DNA of 64,000 bases from Gracilariopsis chorda. Taxonomy: Eukaryota; Rhodophyta; Florideophyceae; Gracilariales; Gracilariaceae. The first letter of the stretch is position 1. Each line of letters opens with the position of its first letter. Shown piece by piece: positions 41,013-52,188 of the stretch. The stretch lies in assembly GCA_003194525.1 (NCBI GenBank), contig NBIV01000290.1, positions 48,602-112,601 on the forward strand, written 5' to 3'. The notes below the pieces were generated by a model that saw nothing but the letters and a program-made list of their open reading frames with translations, had not been told where the DNA came from and did no database searches. The translations under genes and the position numbers were made by a program.

Positions 41013-42196
41013 ACTGAAGGGCACTGACGTTATTCCCGCCGGAGCGTACGTTGAGTTGGCCATGAGCAGTGGCGGTTCTGGCAGCTGTGAGAGATGGCTG
41101 ACAAACACAAGTGAGGAAGCGCAACAAAGTGGTCGACTTTCTGCGTCAGTGAATGGCTTTCTGGTGGCATTAATCAAAGTGGTTTCCAGGCCCTTGGGCG
41201 GACTGGGCTTTGGACGTATAGAGAGCAACGTGCGCTCACCACGGCGAAGTAGAAGGGCGTGTTCGCTTTCCGAGAATACGGGTCTTATGTTCATCAAGTA
41301 CCTTCGTGCTGTTAGACATTTTCAAAGCTGTCTGCTGCATATTCGCCGTAATGCAGTGGCTCACAGTTTGTTAGCGATAGCACTGCCTGAATGCATGAAG
41401 GGCGTTCCGTGCATCAAATGCGTTGAAGCTGTAGGCAAGGGTTAAAGGATTAGCGATTGCTTCGGTTTATACCAAGGGTTACATAATGTCCCCAGTGGCA
41501 AAGCACTAGCTAGAAAGTGAACTATTGCAAATAAGCGCAGATTAGGTCACGTCATCCGAACACAGTCGCAGAGATTCGCTTGTCAACTGTCAACTGAGCT
41601 GGAGGGGGTGTGGCGAGAGAATGACGGCACGCGGTCGATCATCGGTGGAGTTATCCATGTTGCGATATCTTCGCTAGCCCTTAACACCAGAATCTGGTGA
41701 CCAGACATCCCGCGGCAGCAGAAGACACGCGTCGGGGCGTGAGGCGGCGCATCCATTCGCGTGGCAACAAGCGTTGCGGCGCGGTTGGGCGAGAGCGGCG
41801 ATGTAAGCAGCCAGCCATGACAGCAGTGTGGCGCGTGGCAATCGGCCACATCGCGTGCCGCCAGCAACGTGCAGTGCGCCCGTTGGCGCGTGCGCCATAA
41901 GGCGACTGGTGTCTTTTCGCGCCCTCCTGACGGCTGCGCTGATTTTTTCGCTGCGCGACCCGTCGTCTCGGCACCTCACACGCTTCTTCAGGGTTTGCGC
42001 TTCTCCGGCCTCGGACAGCCTCATTTGCCGGCCGCCGCTTCGCCTCCCATCTCCGTTCCGTCCGTCCACCTCGCCACCGCCCTTCGTCTTTCTCTCATCC
42101 TCCGTCTTCCCTCTCTACGCTTCCCCCTTCGCGAATCTTTCTTCGGTCTCACAAATCCTATCCCTGTTAGCCCCGTGCAACAACATCGACAACCTC
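41013..42196. other. Intergenic, GC-rich then pyrimidine-rich
   Basis: 41690-41990 is GC-rich. About 42010-42160 is strongly pyrimidine-rich on the + strand (CTTCGCCTCCCATCTCC, CTTTCTCTCATCCTCC) and runs into the ATG at 42197; it may be a core promoter or leader. No gene is supported. Confidence 0.4.
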
Positions 42197-43126
42197 ATGG
42201 TTCGTTTTCAGATCGAATGTACGCTCCCTTTCCCGGCCGCAGACTTTTGGCGCATTCGCGATGCACCTTCCTTTCTCTCTTTCATTGTTCAAGATGGACT
42301 GCTTAAGGAGATGCGAGCTACTGAGCCCGTCGAAGAGCCAGATGGTTGGTATTCCCGCGTGCAACAGTACACGCCTGCCGACGTGGACTGTCCAGACATG
42401 ATTCGCGCCTTTGTGGGCGATACCATGTTCGCCGTCAGCGATGAACAACGCTGGAACTCTGACGAGCGTCCCTGTCACCTGCACTTCTTCATTAGGCCCA
42501 GCTTTCTGTCTGGGTTGAGTCGCACCTATGGTGAGCTCAGTATTGAACAAATGTATACCGAGCCTCCATCCGACGAAGACATCCGGGAAGAAACACTAGA
42601 CGACCAAAGCGAACAAGACGCTGAACACGACATCGAACCCAATCTAAGCCAGGACATGAGCAGTGCGGATAGTTCGACCGATGTGGATTGCTCCGATGAA
42701 AGTGACGTCGAACTCTCAGAACAGACTCCTGACGAGTTTCTCGAAGCCTTGCCAGCTGAAGAAAAGAGCTTGCACGTTGTTACTGGCGAAACCCGAGTCA
42801 GCATCTTAACTCTTGGATGGTTCATTGAACGTGCTATAGTGCACAATCTTCGAAAGTTCTATGAGAAGTACCCCCCCAGTGTTATCCGCTTCAGAAAGAA
42901 GCTCTACGACGATTTTGCACAAGGTGATACCAACGTTCCCGTCTCGGTCGTGATTGATCGGTTTTTGGAAAGCGAAAAGAAGCTGAAGGAAAAATTGTCC
43001 GCCGTTGAAGAATCTGCTGAAAGTGACGAATTAGCTCTCTCCGATAGCAGTGACTCGGTAGAATTGAAGGACATCGATACATATGGACAAGCTGTTATTC
43101 TTCCTGAAGTTGTGGAACTCAAATGA
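42197..43126 (+). CDS. START/SRPBCC-like protein of unknown function
   Basis: 309 residues from the ATG at 42197 (MVRFQIECTLPFPAADFWRI). The first 125 residues fit the start of an SRPBCC helix-grip domain: a beta strand, PFPAADFWRIRDAPSFLSF, then strands with WYSRVQQYTP. A long acidic, Ser/Asp-rich insertion (about 125-195) follows, then a second part (VVTGETRVSILTLGWFIERAIVHNLRKFYEKYP) that would be the last strand and C-terminal helix. An insertion inside the fold is unusual. The frame is open upstream of the chosen ATG, so a longer N-terminus is possible. Lipid or small-ligand binding is a guess from the fold. Confidence 0.5.
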   Translation: MVRFQIECTLPFPAADFWRIRDAPSFLSFIVQDGLLKEMRATEPVEEPDGWYSRVQQYTPADVDCPDMIRAFVGDTMFAVSDEQRWNSDERPCHLHFFIRPSFLSGLSRTYGELSIEQMYTEPPSDEDIREETLDDQSEQDAEHDIEPNLSQDMSSADSSTDVDCSDESDVELSEQTPDEFLEALPAEEKSLHVVTGETRVSILTLGWFIERAIVHNLRKFYEKYPPSVIRFRKKLYDDFAQGDTNVPVSVVIDRFLESEKKLKEKLSAVEESAESDELALSDSSDSVELKDIDTYGQAVILPEVVELK

Positions 43127-43644
43127 ATCTGCAACCTAGTTGTCAGTACTCTCGTGTTGAGGCCAATCAAGTGTTCTTTCTGCAGTGTTGTGTCCAACTT
43201 TTTTTTCCGTGACCTATGGATTCGGCCGGCGTCTGTTTCCTTCCTGGTAATCACCTGTATCTAATATTTGTCTTTTTTGCCGTATTCGATGGCAGTCGAC
43301 ACCGCCGCCGAAAGTGCACTTCACGTTGTGTCCTTGACGCTGAAACTGCTCTTAACCGCATGTCACTTTGTAGTTTTGGTCGTGATCACATATGTCTCCA
43401 CGCCCAAAAACTCCACCTGGAGTGTGTCCAATCTTAGAACCAATCGAAATGTAAATGGACTGTGAACTTCCAAACGTGCCAGTGACCTTCTTCTTCAAAG
43501 TGGGGTCTTCGTTCCCGACCCCTAGTAATTATATCCAGTCCGTATTCGATGTTGGAACGCAATGTTCCAGAAGTCCAGGTACTGTCGTTGATGCACAGGT
43601 GCAACAGATCTTGCTGTCACGAGTCTCGTGCGATGAGAGAGTTT
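43127..43644. other. Intergenic between convergent genes
   Basis: 518 bp, nothing recognised. Confidence 0.4.
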
Positions 43645-44631
43645 TCAAGGCATCTCTGCATCATGTTGAACTGTAACACCGCACCACGCGTGTATTAACG
43701 ACTCCACATCCTTCCTGTCAACAACAACTTCTGTTGAAGAGCTCGATTTATCTGGTTCCGTGTTCTTACATTTGTTTGTGCGCACCAATGAGCAAGCCGC
43801 GGACAGAACATCTATGGCCTTTTCGGGCATGGCGCGATGGCTCAAATATCTATCGGCACAATGAACCGTACTGACAACGGCTTCGTCGGTAATAGAAGCG
43901 TTGTTTTCTACTTCTATGCGGGATTTGTGCGCCTTTAGAATTTGGAGTGAGACAGATGCGTTGGGAGGTTTCATATGTATCACTCGAAACGCCTTGGTAA
44001 ACTTCTCGTCATAGTATGTGTCGGAGTCTATCAGTCTCTTGTACGCACTGCGGATGCAAGTGCATAGACACAAAACTTTCTTGTCGAACAAAAGAAAACG
44101 AAGGGTGTTCTCAAGCGAAAACAGTTGCTTTGACTGCGATGCTTCTCCGGTCTCATTCACAAGACGGTCAACAAAACCAAGGATGTCAATGTCGTCTATG
44201 CATAATACAATATGTTCTGGGCCAGCTTCCTCAACAAGGGAGAATACGTTACGTACGTTCTGCTGCATTTCCTTTATGTTATTTGATCCTCCCCCACTCC
44301 AGAAGTAATTTCCCAGGGATAAAGTGTAAACAGTGCGAGAGTAGAGAGGGTTGCCAGATTCCTTTCTCAGAGAAGCCAAACGCCGAGCGAGTCCAAGTGA
44401 CAGTGACCGCTTTCCGATTCCCGGCTCCCCAACGAGTAGAACAGAATTGCCATTGCAAATGGCTTTGAGGGTCTCGTCAATTACGTCATCGTATGCTTCG
44501 AATGGGAACTGTTCCAACTCACCGACACGGTGTGATATGCAATAGACGTAGGGTATTGTAAGCAATTGCTCAAACGCTTCGAAGTTGCCACTAGATGAGG
44601 ACTTCTCAGCAGTCCTCGTTGCAGACTGCAT
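43645..44631 (-). CDS. Clp-type (ClpA/ClpB D1-like) AAA ATPase with a single module
   Basis: 328 residues. The fold follows the first AAA module of ClpA/ClpB/Hsp104: Walker A GEPGIGKRS (usual Thr replaced by Arg after Lys), Walker B IVLCIDDID (second acidic residue Asp instead of Glu), a TCIRSAYKRLIDSD sensor-1-like stretch, FTKAFRVI where family members have RRFQ, then SVSLQILKAHKSRIE, DRYLSHRAMPEKAIDVLSAA and a final DVESLIHAWCGV segment. There is no second AAA module or N-domain; a stop follows at 43645. Key residues are changed, so it may be a regulatory or inactive relative. An upstream exon cannot be excluded. Confidence 0.65.
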   Translation of the reverse strand: MQSATRTAEKSSSSGNFEAFEQLLTIPYVYCISHRVGELEQFPFEAYDDVIDETLKAICNGNSVLLVGEPGIGKRSLSLGLARRLASLRKESGNPLYSRTVYTLSLGNYFWSGGGSNNIKEMQQNVRNVFSLVEEAGPEHIVLCIDDIDILGFVDRLVNETGEASQSKQLFSLENTLRFLLFDKKVLCLCTCIRSAYKRLIDSDTYYDEKFTKAFRVIHMKPPNASVSLQILKAHKSRIEVENNASITDEAVVSTVHCADRYLSHRAMPEKAIDVLSAACSLVRTNKCKNTEPDKSSSSTEVVVDRKDVESLIHAWCGVTVQHDAEMP

Positions 44632-46020
44632 GTCGGTAGTGATATAAGTGTCAGATGAGCTTTGGGTGTTGTGCTCTCAGACGAGTATAGTGAGGACGTT
44701 GTCGCAAGTGAGTCCAGTCTCAAACGTCACACCGTTCTCATCTGTGTTATTAGAGTTATGGACTGGGCCGCTTCTTTGTCCATTACATGACGGTACTTGA
44801 AATGAAATCCTGTTACACTTGCACGAGTTTGAGGTCTGGGCAGCGAACGAACGAAAGGGGGGTTTTCTTTGCAATTGACAAAATGCTTGCCTATATTATT
44901 TTGTGGCAAAGAGAAGGCCACTTTTGTAACTTACGTCATTCTGTGCACGTGATTCTCAGCAGAATGATTAATACCGAGCTGTCCTTTCTATGCTTAGAAG
45001 AGTGTACCTTCGTACCGAAGGCTGCATGTCTAAAGTTACTAGTGACGGAGAATTTCTTCACTTGCCTTCGTTTTTGTACGCGCACATGTTCCGCATCTCG
45101 ATAGCTTTCCATGCAAAAACGAAACTTGGGGAGATATCGTTGTATTCAATTAATCTTGAAACTTCAAACAGAAGTAGGTCAGAAAAGATTCAGTTGTTAT
45201 GATTAGAATCCATTCACAGCACGGCCACACAAGTTGGGCACTTCATCGAATGGAAACATTGATCCGTTTCGCCCAGCGCCAAAATATATGATATGTGTAC
45301 ATGTTTATGGGCGCAAGCTATGTTCGAAGGCCTGGAAGGAATTCTTATCAAAGAACTTCTCTCTGTAAGTATTCCAATACCCTACCGGTTGGGGGTTGGT
45401 CTCCTTTAGAGACGCGATTGCGAGGCCATTTCGCTTCCCTTACTTGACCATAAGGAAGACGGGCACGCCTCGTGAAGGCGTATCAGCTTGTGCTCAGCAC
45501 CAACATGATGTTGTGTGTGACACTCAAAGGAACCATCTCAGATGATATCGTCCAACTCGTCCAGGCGATTGGCGGACCTATCGTCTCTGCAGAACCCGGA
45601 CGTCATCAAACTCGATCAGGCGGTTGGCGCTTCGACCGACCTGGTTGGAGAGCATGGGACTCCCCGCTAAACTGCGCGTCAACCATGGGTACTAGCGAAG
45701 GATCCCGCTGAGGACATTCGTCAAGGTTTGTCTGAGTGTTCCCTCTGGCAGAGCTAAAGCCTTGAGTTTTTATAGGGTTTTTGTCGAGATGAATCCTTGA
45801 AAGGAGTGTGCGCCGAGCTGATCTTATAGCCCAGAATCGCCACTTTAACAGGACATCGGATGTTACCAAAATGCTTCATGGAGGGCAGCCATCGTCGTGG
45901 TAGGTTGGAATCCGCGTTATCCAAATTTACTCGTGTAGTGTCTTTCTCTGGATAAGGAAGGAATAGCAGAACAAAGTGAGAAAAGAACAGAAAGTATCCG
46001 TAGCAATGTTATGATGAATG

Positions 46021-46237
46021 TGTGTGTGTTTACGGACATGCGCCTCTAATTCCGAGGCAACGGTATTAAATCTCTGGAAGTAGAAGGCTAATCATCTATC
46101 GAGGGAAGCGAAATGGACAGGCGATTGGGTCTCTCACAGAAACCAACAACCTGTCTAATCATCTATTCGACGGCTAAATTCCTCTAATAGACCCAATCGC
46201 ATCTGCATTTGGCTTCCCAGTCCGGCGTAACTTTTGA
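46021..46237 (+). repeat. Left arm of inverted-repeat (foldback) element
   Basis: TGTGTGTTTACGG...CCGGCGTAACTTTTGA. Its reverse complement is found at 46745-46907 with good similarity throughout. It carries an extra 67 bp flanked by the direct repeat CTAATCATCTAT (46088-46099 and 46155-46166). Confidence 0.8.
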
Positions 46238-46744
46238 TATATAGATGAATGCTAGTGCTTCGCTGGCTCTGATGTGGAACTTAGCCTCTGACTGTAACAC
46301 AGCTGCTGCAAAAGAAGGTGATTGCTAAGGGACAATTGTCGGATACATCGTAGTTACCGAGATTATGACAGATGTAGTGGCAATGAAATAATAGACTTGT
46401 AAGTGAGCAGCTCTAGTATGGCACCGCAGTCAGGGAGCCGTGTTGCTCATGTCAAAGAACAGCAATTGACAATGGCTACAAAGGAAATAGAAAGGCAACC
46501 CTCGTAAATATTCGATTCTACCAAGACGCTACAAAACATTAAGAATAATAAGATAGGGAGATCATGTACGTAGAAAGAGCTTCTGTCTACTAGGGAAACG
46601 GTATATGGTTGAAAACACTGTGGATCAATTTGTTATGAGGTGTAGATAAAGCTGCAAGTCTCGGCGAGAAGTTCTTCCGTCTGCCAGGAAACGACAAGGG
46701 CATAGAGTAGCAGCAAAACCTTCCTAGAAGGCAACAAAAACCTG

Positions 46745-46907
46745 TCAAAAGTTACGCCGGACGAGGAAGCCAAATGGATATGCGATTGGGTCTATTAGGG
46801 GAATTTAACCGTCGAATAGACGATTAGCCTTCTACTTCTTCTAGAAAGTTAATACCGCTGCCTCGGAATTAGAGGCATGTGCCCGTAAACACACAAGCAA
46901 ACACACA
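46745..46907 (-). repeat. Right arm of inverted-repeat (foldback) element
   Basis: TCAAAAGTTACGCCGG...CCGTAAACACACAAGC, inverted relative to 46021-46237 and lacking the 67-bp insertion. The two arms enclose about 507 bp with no ORF. A shorter diverged copy of this arm lies at about 47100-47165. Confidence 0.8.
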
Positions 46908-47099
46908 TCTTGTCCTGCTCTTACACTGAAGAGCTAGCAGAGTTTCCATGAGCCCTGTCCGAAGTGGCGGTGAGAATATGCTGTGGGTCCAGAGGCACTA
47001 AAGATTTGCTACGGACTCAAGAAGCCTTGTTCAAGGCCTGCAGACGTCCTAATGGCGACAAACACGTCAGCTTCAGGACATTTCCAAACGCAAGATAAA

Positions 47100-47165
47100 A
47101 AACACTTCTTTCTCTAGAAGTCTGACCGTGCTTTCGGAATTAGGAACACGGCCCATAAACAACAA
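47100..47165 (-). repeat. Diverged third copy of the foldback arm end
   Basis: CTTCTTTCTCTAGAAG...CGGAATTAGGAACACGGCCC matches the outer half of the right arm (46840-46890) with several changes. It suggests a family of these repeats in the genome. Confidence 0.5.
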
Positions 47166-47959
47166 CGACAGCAAAAAGTGAAGGCGTGACGTCTGGGTTT
47201 TGAATAGCTTGTAAGGGCAAGTGAGAGATTGGACCCTTCTCCAAACTGCTCCACTGAACTGTACTTCCTCGGATTAAATCAATGAGTAAATATTTCAAGT
47301 ACGGGAGAAGACGATGGATGTGTATGTGCCACCCGAAAAAAGAGGGTTAACACTGGTCATGCAGACAGACAGACTTCCGACTACCTTCGCAAATCACCAA
47401 GTTCCTTACCTTTTACCAACTCTCAGAATTGTGCAACAACTTCAAGTAGCGACACATACCCTCGGCATGCGGTCAATATTTTTCGTAGCTGTAATACCCA
47501 CAACCTTGTTAATAACGACCGGAGAGGGTTGCTTCCCTTGAAAAGCCTCTTTCGCAGTCAAGTATCCACTTTGTGCGGACTGCATTGCACTTGAGATTAA
47601 TTAAACCGAGAAGTGCGATGTGCAGCGAAAGCTAGATACGGCTGGCATTGTTAGATTTAATCCATCTGCATTCTGGGGCAGTACGAAAGTCTCGACGGTG
47701 TCTCCACGACATCCGAAATTACCAAAACAAGAAGGATCATCAACAGCGTGGTCGATACATCAGTGCATCAAAAACCAAAGCAGTCGTTCGCCCATCGTTC
47801 AAGTAGCGAACTCTTTGGCCGGTGCATTCACGTATAGTTACCGACGATAGACGTAGCCATACCTCAGCGCCTGAGCGACGATGTATTCTTCTCACAACAC
47901 AAGTACATGGTAGATCTTTCATTGCTCTGTATTCTGATACACTAAAGCTTGCCAAATAC

Positions 47960-49468
47960 TCAGCTTTTAAGCATGCTCTCAACTGTCTCCTCAGCTGTGT
48001 CGGCGATGGCTTTTCTTAACAGGTAACGCGGGACTGCCTCGTAAACCCATTGCTGTTGGTAGAATGACGCCCTGCGTTCCTCCTCTGGGTTTCTACCCGT
48101 GCTACCCCCAAGTACTTTCAAATCTCTAGTTTGGCTTAGAATCAAGTGGTTGATGAATTGCACGGGATTAGAACAGAAGCCCTCAAAAAAGTCTCTCCTT
48201 TTCTTGTGCTCGGCAATCTTTTGCAATGCCACCATGTGTTTCTCACTCAAAGCCTCATACTCCGTTGACTGAGGTAGGCCAAGCCCAAAGACCCCAGCCT
48301 TACGAGCGGATTCAATCAAACTGGTATCTTGCACATTAACCTCAATGTCGTAGCAGTCCTGATTGTCCACGACATCTCCGTTCAGTTTCACATCATAGTC
48401 GATCTGTATCGGCTCAGTAGGTCCCAAGTGACTCTTTATGATTGCGAACAACTGCTGAAGCTTGAGAGTCTGAACGTTTTGATTCACAGGTCCTAGCAAA
48501 GTCTTGAGCCCTGGATTCAAACGTACAGTTGTCCTATCGTCGACGCACTGAAGCCTGTTCTTCTTCACATACTGCCATACACCAACGAATATGTTTTTCT
48601 TTGTCTCCCTCTTAACCCCAATCAGACGTGATAGCGGCCAGGATACCCGAAATTGTTCCGGTCTGTGGTCGACGTAGAGATAAATCTTCGCTGTAAATTC
48701 TTTCGAGCCCGCTCTTGATATCTCAAAGCCGTTAGACGACGGTTCACCATCTTTTCTTTTCCACTCGATCATGTTGTTTTCAGGATACAACTGTTTGTCG
48801 AGTTCAACAATAACCCGGCTGAAAACATCGGAACATTTCGGCGGGGGCCCTACCAAAACACTTGCGGACTCAGCCGCTTGGTGAGAACCAGAGACGCCTG
48901 GTATTTGAGTACTAGAAGCTGCTCTTGTCGCTCCTGATATCGTAGAAAGGCCAGGAACTCCAGCAACTCGAATGTCAGATTCCGACGCATTACCATTCTG
49001 TACGGGGTTTGACTGCTCGCTCCTTTGCAGAAGGTGGCCTTGAATGCGCAGAGACCATGATGCAACGTCTTCGGACGTTACTCCTGGCGTGTCTGGCTGT
49101 GACCGATATGTGTTAAAAATGTATAGTCGAAAAATGCGTTTTTCGGAGAAGAACTGCGACTTAAGGGTCTCCTTGATATCTTGTTGTTTACGCATGATTG
49201 CTAGGTCAAGCCTTTCTTCCATTTCCATGAGCTTCTTGTACGATGAGGACTCGCGTGCAAGTGCTAGAGCAGACTTTCGGGCAGCCTCAACATTGACCTT
49301 CGCTGGATGAGAGGATACATGCCTCTTGCGAGCATGCTCGCCCATCGGCCCCATGGAAGCTCGAGCTCGCTTCCGACGTTCTGAAGCCGATGCCAAGAAG
49401 TCAGCTGCCGCTTTCCCAACGTCAATCTCAGCATTCAGAGCCGCGCTATTTGACGGTGAGCTTTCCAT
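47960..49468 (-). CDS. SWI/SNF subunit of the BAF60/SMARCD type (SWIB domain)
   Basis: 502 residues from the ATG at 49468. The N-terminal 90 residues are Ala/Ser/Arg-rich. A coiled coil (YKKLMEMEERLDLAIMRKQQDIKETL) and the BAF60 segment FRLYIFNTYRSQP follow, then a Ser/Gly-rich linker and FSRVIVELDKQLYPENNMIEW with FRVSWPLSRLIGVKRETKKN. The SWIB fold (about 275-350) has IFVGVWQYVKKNRLQ, TTVRLNPGLKTLLG and KLQQLFAIIKSHLGP. The C-terminal helical part matches the family end. It is a core subunit of nucleosome-remodelling complexes. Confidence 0.9.
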   Translation of the reverse strand: MESSPSNSAALNAEIDVGKAAADFLASASERRKRARASMGPMGEHARKRHVSSHPAKVNVEAARKSALALARESSSYKKLMEMEERLDLAIMRKQQDIKETLKSQFFSEKRIFRLYIFNTYRSQPDTPGVTSEDVASWSLRIQGHLLQRSEQSNPVQNGNASESDIRVAGVPGLSTISGATRAASSTQIPGVSGSHQAAESASVLVGPPPKCSDVFSRVIVELDKQLYPENNMIEWKRKDGEPSSNGFEISRAGSKEFTAKIYLYVDHRPEQFRVSWPLSRLIGVKRETKKNIFVGVWQYVKKNRLQCVDDRTTVRLNPGLKTLLGPVNQNVQTLKLQQLFAIIKSHLGPTEPIQIDYDVKLNGDVVDNQDCYDIEVNVQDTSLIESARKAGVFGLGLPQSTEYEALSEKHMVALQKIAEHKKRRDFFEGFCSNPVQFINHLILSQTRDLKVLGGSTGRNPEEERRASFYQQQWVYEAVPRYLLRKAIADTAEETVESMLKS

Positions 49469-51393
49469 TTTTCGGAGAGTGTGCTTGAAGAGCAAAGCAA
49501 GGGACTCGTAGGATGTTCTCGATATACAGAGCGAAACTCAGAAGACGTAGCAACGAGATGCGCTCCACTACCAATTCAGACTGTGCGAACAGCAGCTCGG
49601 GCATATGCTTGAATTCGATGAATTGAGCGACAAACAGGCACCCTTGGTACGACGGTAAATTCCACGTGAGGGCTGGGAGCAAAAGTATGATCCGAGACAG
49701 TACGGTTCAAGAACAATCCATTCTTTTTCATAGAGCCGATGGCCACCTTTTGTAGAGTTCTCCAGTTCGAAACCAGCCCTCGAACCGACAGCACGCCTTT
49801 CCATACACGTATGATAGCTGCGAAGCTCGACGTCAGGCAGTCATCATGTCATGGTGACATGATGTCGCCTGACGCAAAGAAAGTTTACTAGAAACAAGGA
49901 AAGCGGCCTTTGGCCCCAGCGGCACTTCGTGCGGCGAGCGAGAGTTTGCACATGATATCCGCACAAATATTGATTTACACATAAACTAAACTATGTCAAA
50001 TTAGTGAGGTCCCTTTACAAAGTTTACAACTTCTTGCAAAACAAGGTTTTTGATGCTCACCGGCAGTGGTTGGAAATGGTGCGCTTTTCGGGTCTTGTTT
50101 TCTTCAATATAAAGCAGTACCACATCATAAGATGTGATGTTCTTAAATGCAAAAATCCAACATAGACCTGACCCAGCGAAACAATTTTTGTCGGAAAGTC
50201 AATTATCATTTGCTTCAGCGTTGGTTCTTGGGATTTATGATCAGTAGCTGCAAATACTGATCTAATAGAGAACTTTTAATGTTTTTCTTTTACATTTACA
50301 AACTCAAAAAAGAAGTCAATTTTGTGCAGCAAAGCTTTACTAAATTGTTTTTTTCGTCAATCTAACGTGTAATAATTCTGCGACAAATACTGAAATCCAT
50401 AAACATCTTTTCATTTAGTAATTTTCCATAAAATGAATTTTAAATCACCATAACAGGAACACCCAACATCAGTTTCAAATGATGGTGCGGAACTCCAGTT
50501 GGAACGTAATTACTCGTCATTTAAGCTCCCATGATACTATTTTTGTGAACATTTTCACCGTTTTGACCTCGATTGGCAACGATCTTGGTTGCAGACTTCA
50601 ATTCAAACGTCCTTCCTGAGAAATGCTCCAATTCATTTTTGGTATGTTCCCCAAATATTTGATTTTTTAACGCAACAATCAATCTGTTGAGCTTGATATC
50701 TTGTTTCTCCCGTGTTGTAAAATTGTCGTGCAACTTTCGAGAACAGCCAAGGACAAACAGAGTTTTTCAGGTCCTCTCTCCCTATTTGCATAGCACAGAC
50801 GGTAGACTCCATCTCAGGTTGATCGCACGAGCCGGGCGTTACTCTAGGGATGAGCTTCACCACGGATGTAGAGAATTCTATGTAGCAGAAGTCACGCAAG
50901 GCGGTAGAGAACACTAGATGGTCAGAATAGGACGTCACCATGGCGGTAGGTAAGCACACGAGAGTGGCAAGAGCCGCGGGGGTGGACAGAAGCAATGGAA
51001 ATGGGCAGCCGCAAGGGGGAGCTGACACCGGTATACGGTTGGTTATAACTGTAGAACTGGAGCCCGAAGAAAAGGGGAAAACACCAGGAATGAAACCCAG
51101 ACTACGTATGTAGTTCTATACATGCTGCGAGGCAGATAACTAAACCAGCACAAGGCAGTAAATCTCCGTGAGGATGATATCACTCACCAGGGGTGCGTAG
51201 TTAGAGCCGAACACTCGGTTGGTTTGTTTACTTCCCCCAACGCTGGGCCAAGTCCTCCCACTCAAGTACCAGGGGTCGGCCACTATGCAGTGGGTTATAA
51301 TAATACTAACTAACATATTAGTTAAACATTATAATTACCCCAATATTGGGTGCAATGACCATCCACGTGTGCAGGCAGCCAGCAATGCTGGGT
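49469..51393. other. Intergenic, AT-rich, then sequence with retroelement character
   Basis: 49950-50630 is AT-rich with no ORF of note. From about 51180 to the solo LTR the sequence again has short hairpins (CCCCAATATTGGG, CCACTATGCAGTGG) as in the retroelements and may be part of an unrecognised, older element. The 131-codon frame at 50633-51028 (-) is not convincing. Confidence 0.4.
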
Positions 51394-52188
51394 GAGGTGC
51401 AATGCCCTCAGAGAGGGATTCTTGGTACTTGGTTGATTTCCCGAATGTTTCGGTAATGTAGTTATTGCATGAACTACGAACACTAATAGTGGGTTGGACA
51501 CGTGGGACACGGAAGAGTCAATTGGCAGTTGGCCACAGCAGTGGGCATGAACCACCAAAGTGGAGTAATTTAGTTAATTCTATTTAGTATTTTTACACCC
51601 ATTTCTGGGATGGTTATTACTTAGTGCGCCGGCGGGTTGCTGTCGCACCAGTAAACCTTCCCCAACAGGGGACCCCAACCTGGGGAATTGGCTCTAGACC
51701 TCGCTGCCTTTGCGTGTTCTCTACTCCTCTTTGGAGGGAAGCAACGTCGCATACGGGAAGTCTAACACCCTTGCCTATCTAAAGGACCCCAGTATTTGGA
51801 CTGTTATTCCAGCTGTCTTGGTTTTCGCCTTGTATAAGGTTTATTTACCGGTACTGCCGTTAGTCTTCATCACGAACCTCGTGACTCAGCTACCCCTTAT
51901 TTTTCCCTTTGTAAGGTGGCTTTCCCACTACCCAAGGCTCGTGATTGTGCCTGCCACTAACGTGAAAACCTCACCTCTCTAGAGGACGACTACCCCCATA
52001 CACCGCTCCTGCGGATACCCGATTCTGTCCTCAACCTCCCTGCACAAGTCGCGACGGGTGGCCTTGGCCTTACAACCCGACATAGTTGTGCCACTCCTGG
52101 GAGGTCTGTACCCAACTGGGCTCACCTCTAACGAGGAAAGATCCCAAACTTCTTTCGGTGCGCTCCCGCTTCCGGGCATTGCAGTACA
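51394..52188 (+). repeat. Solo LTR of the copy C family (LTR4)
   Basis: 795 bp, TGAGGTGC...CAGTACA, similar over its length to the copy C LTRs and inverted relative to LTR5. It is flanked by the direct repeat CTGGG (51389-51393 and 52189-52193), so it is a complete insertion reduced to one LTR by recombination. Micro-hairpins are kept. Confidence 0.88.

Larger units (their letters stand above)
44632..47959. other. Gene-poor region holding a foldback element
   Basis: 3.3 kb without a supported gene. 46021-46907 is an inverted-repeat element listed separately. 45370-45720 and 47220-47950 contain only short frames without protein character. Confidence 0.5.

Noticed and set aside
50633..51028. 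131-codon frame on the - strand
   Set aside because: Starts in sequence of retroelement character and runs into AT-rich DNA; no recognisable motif.
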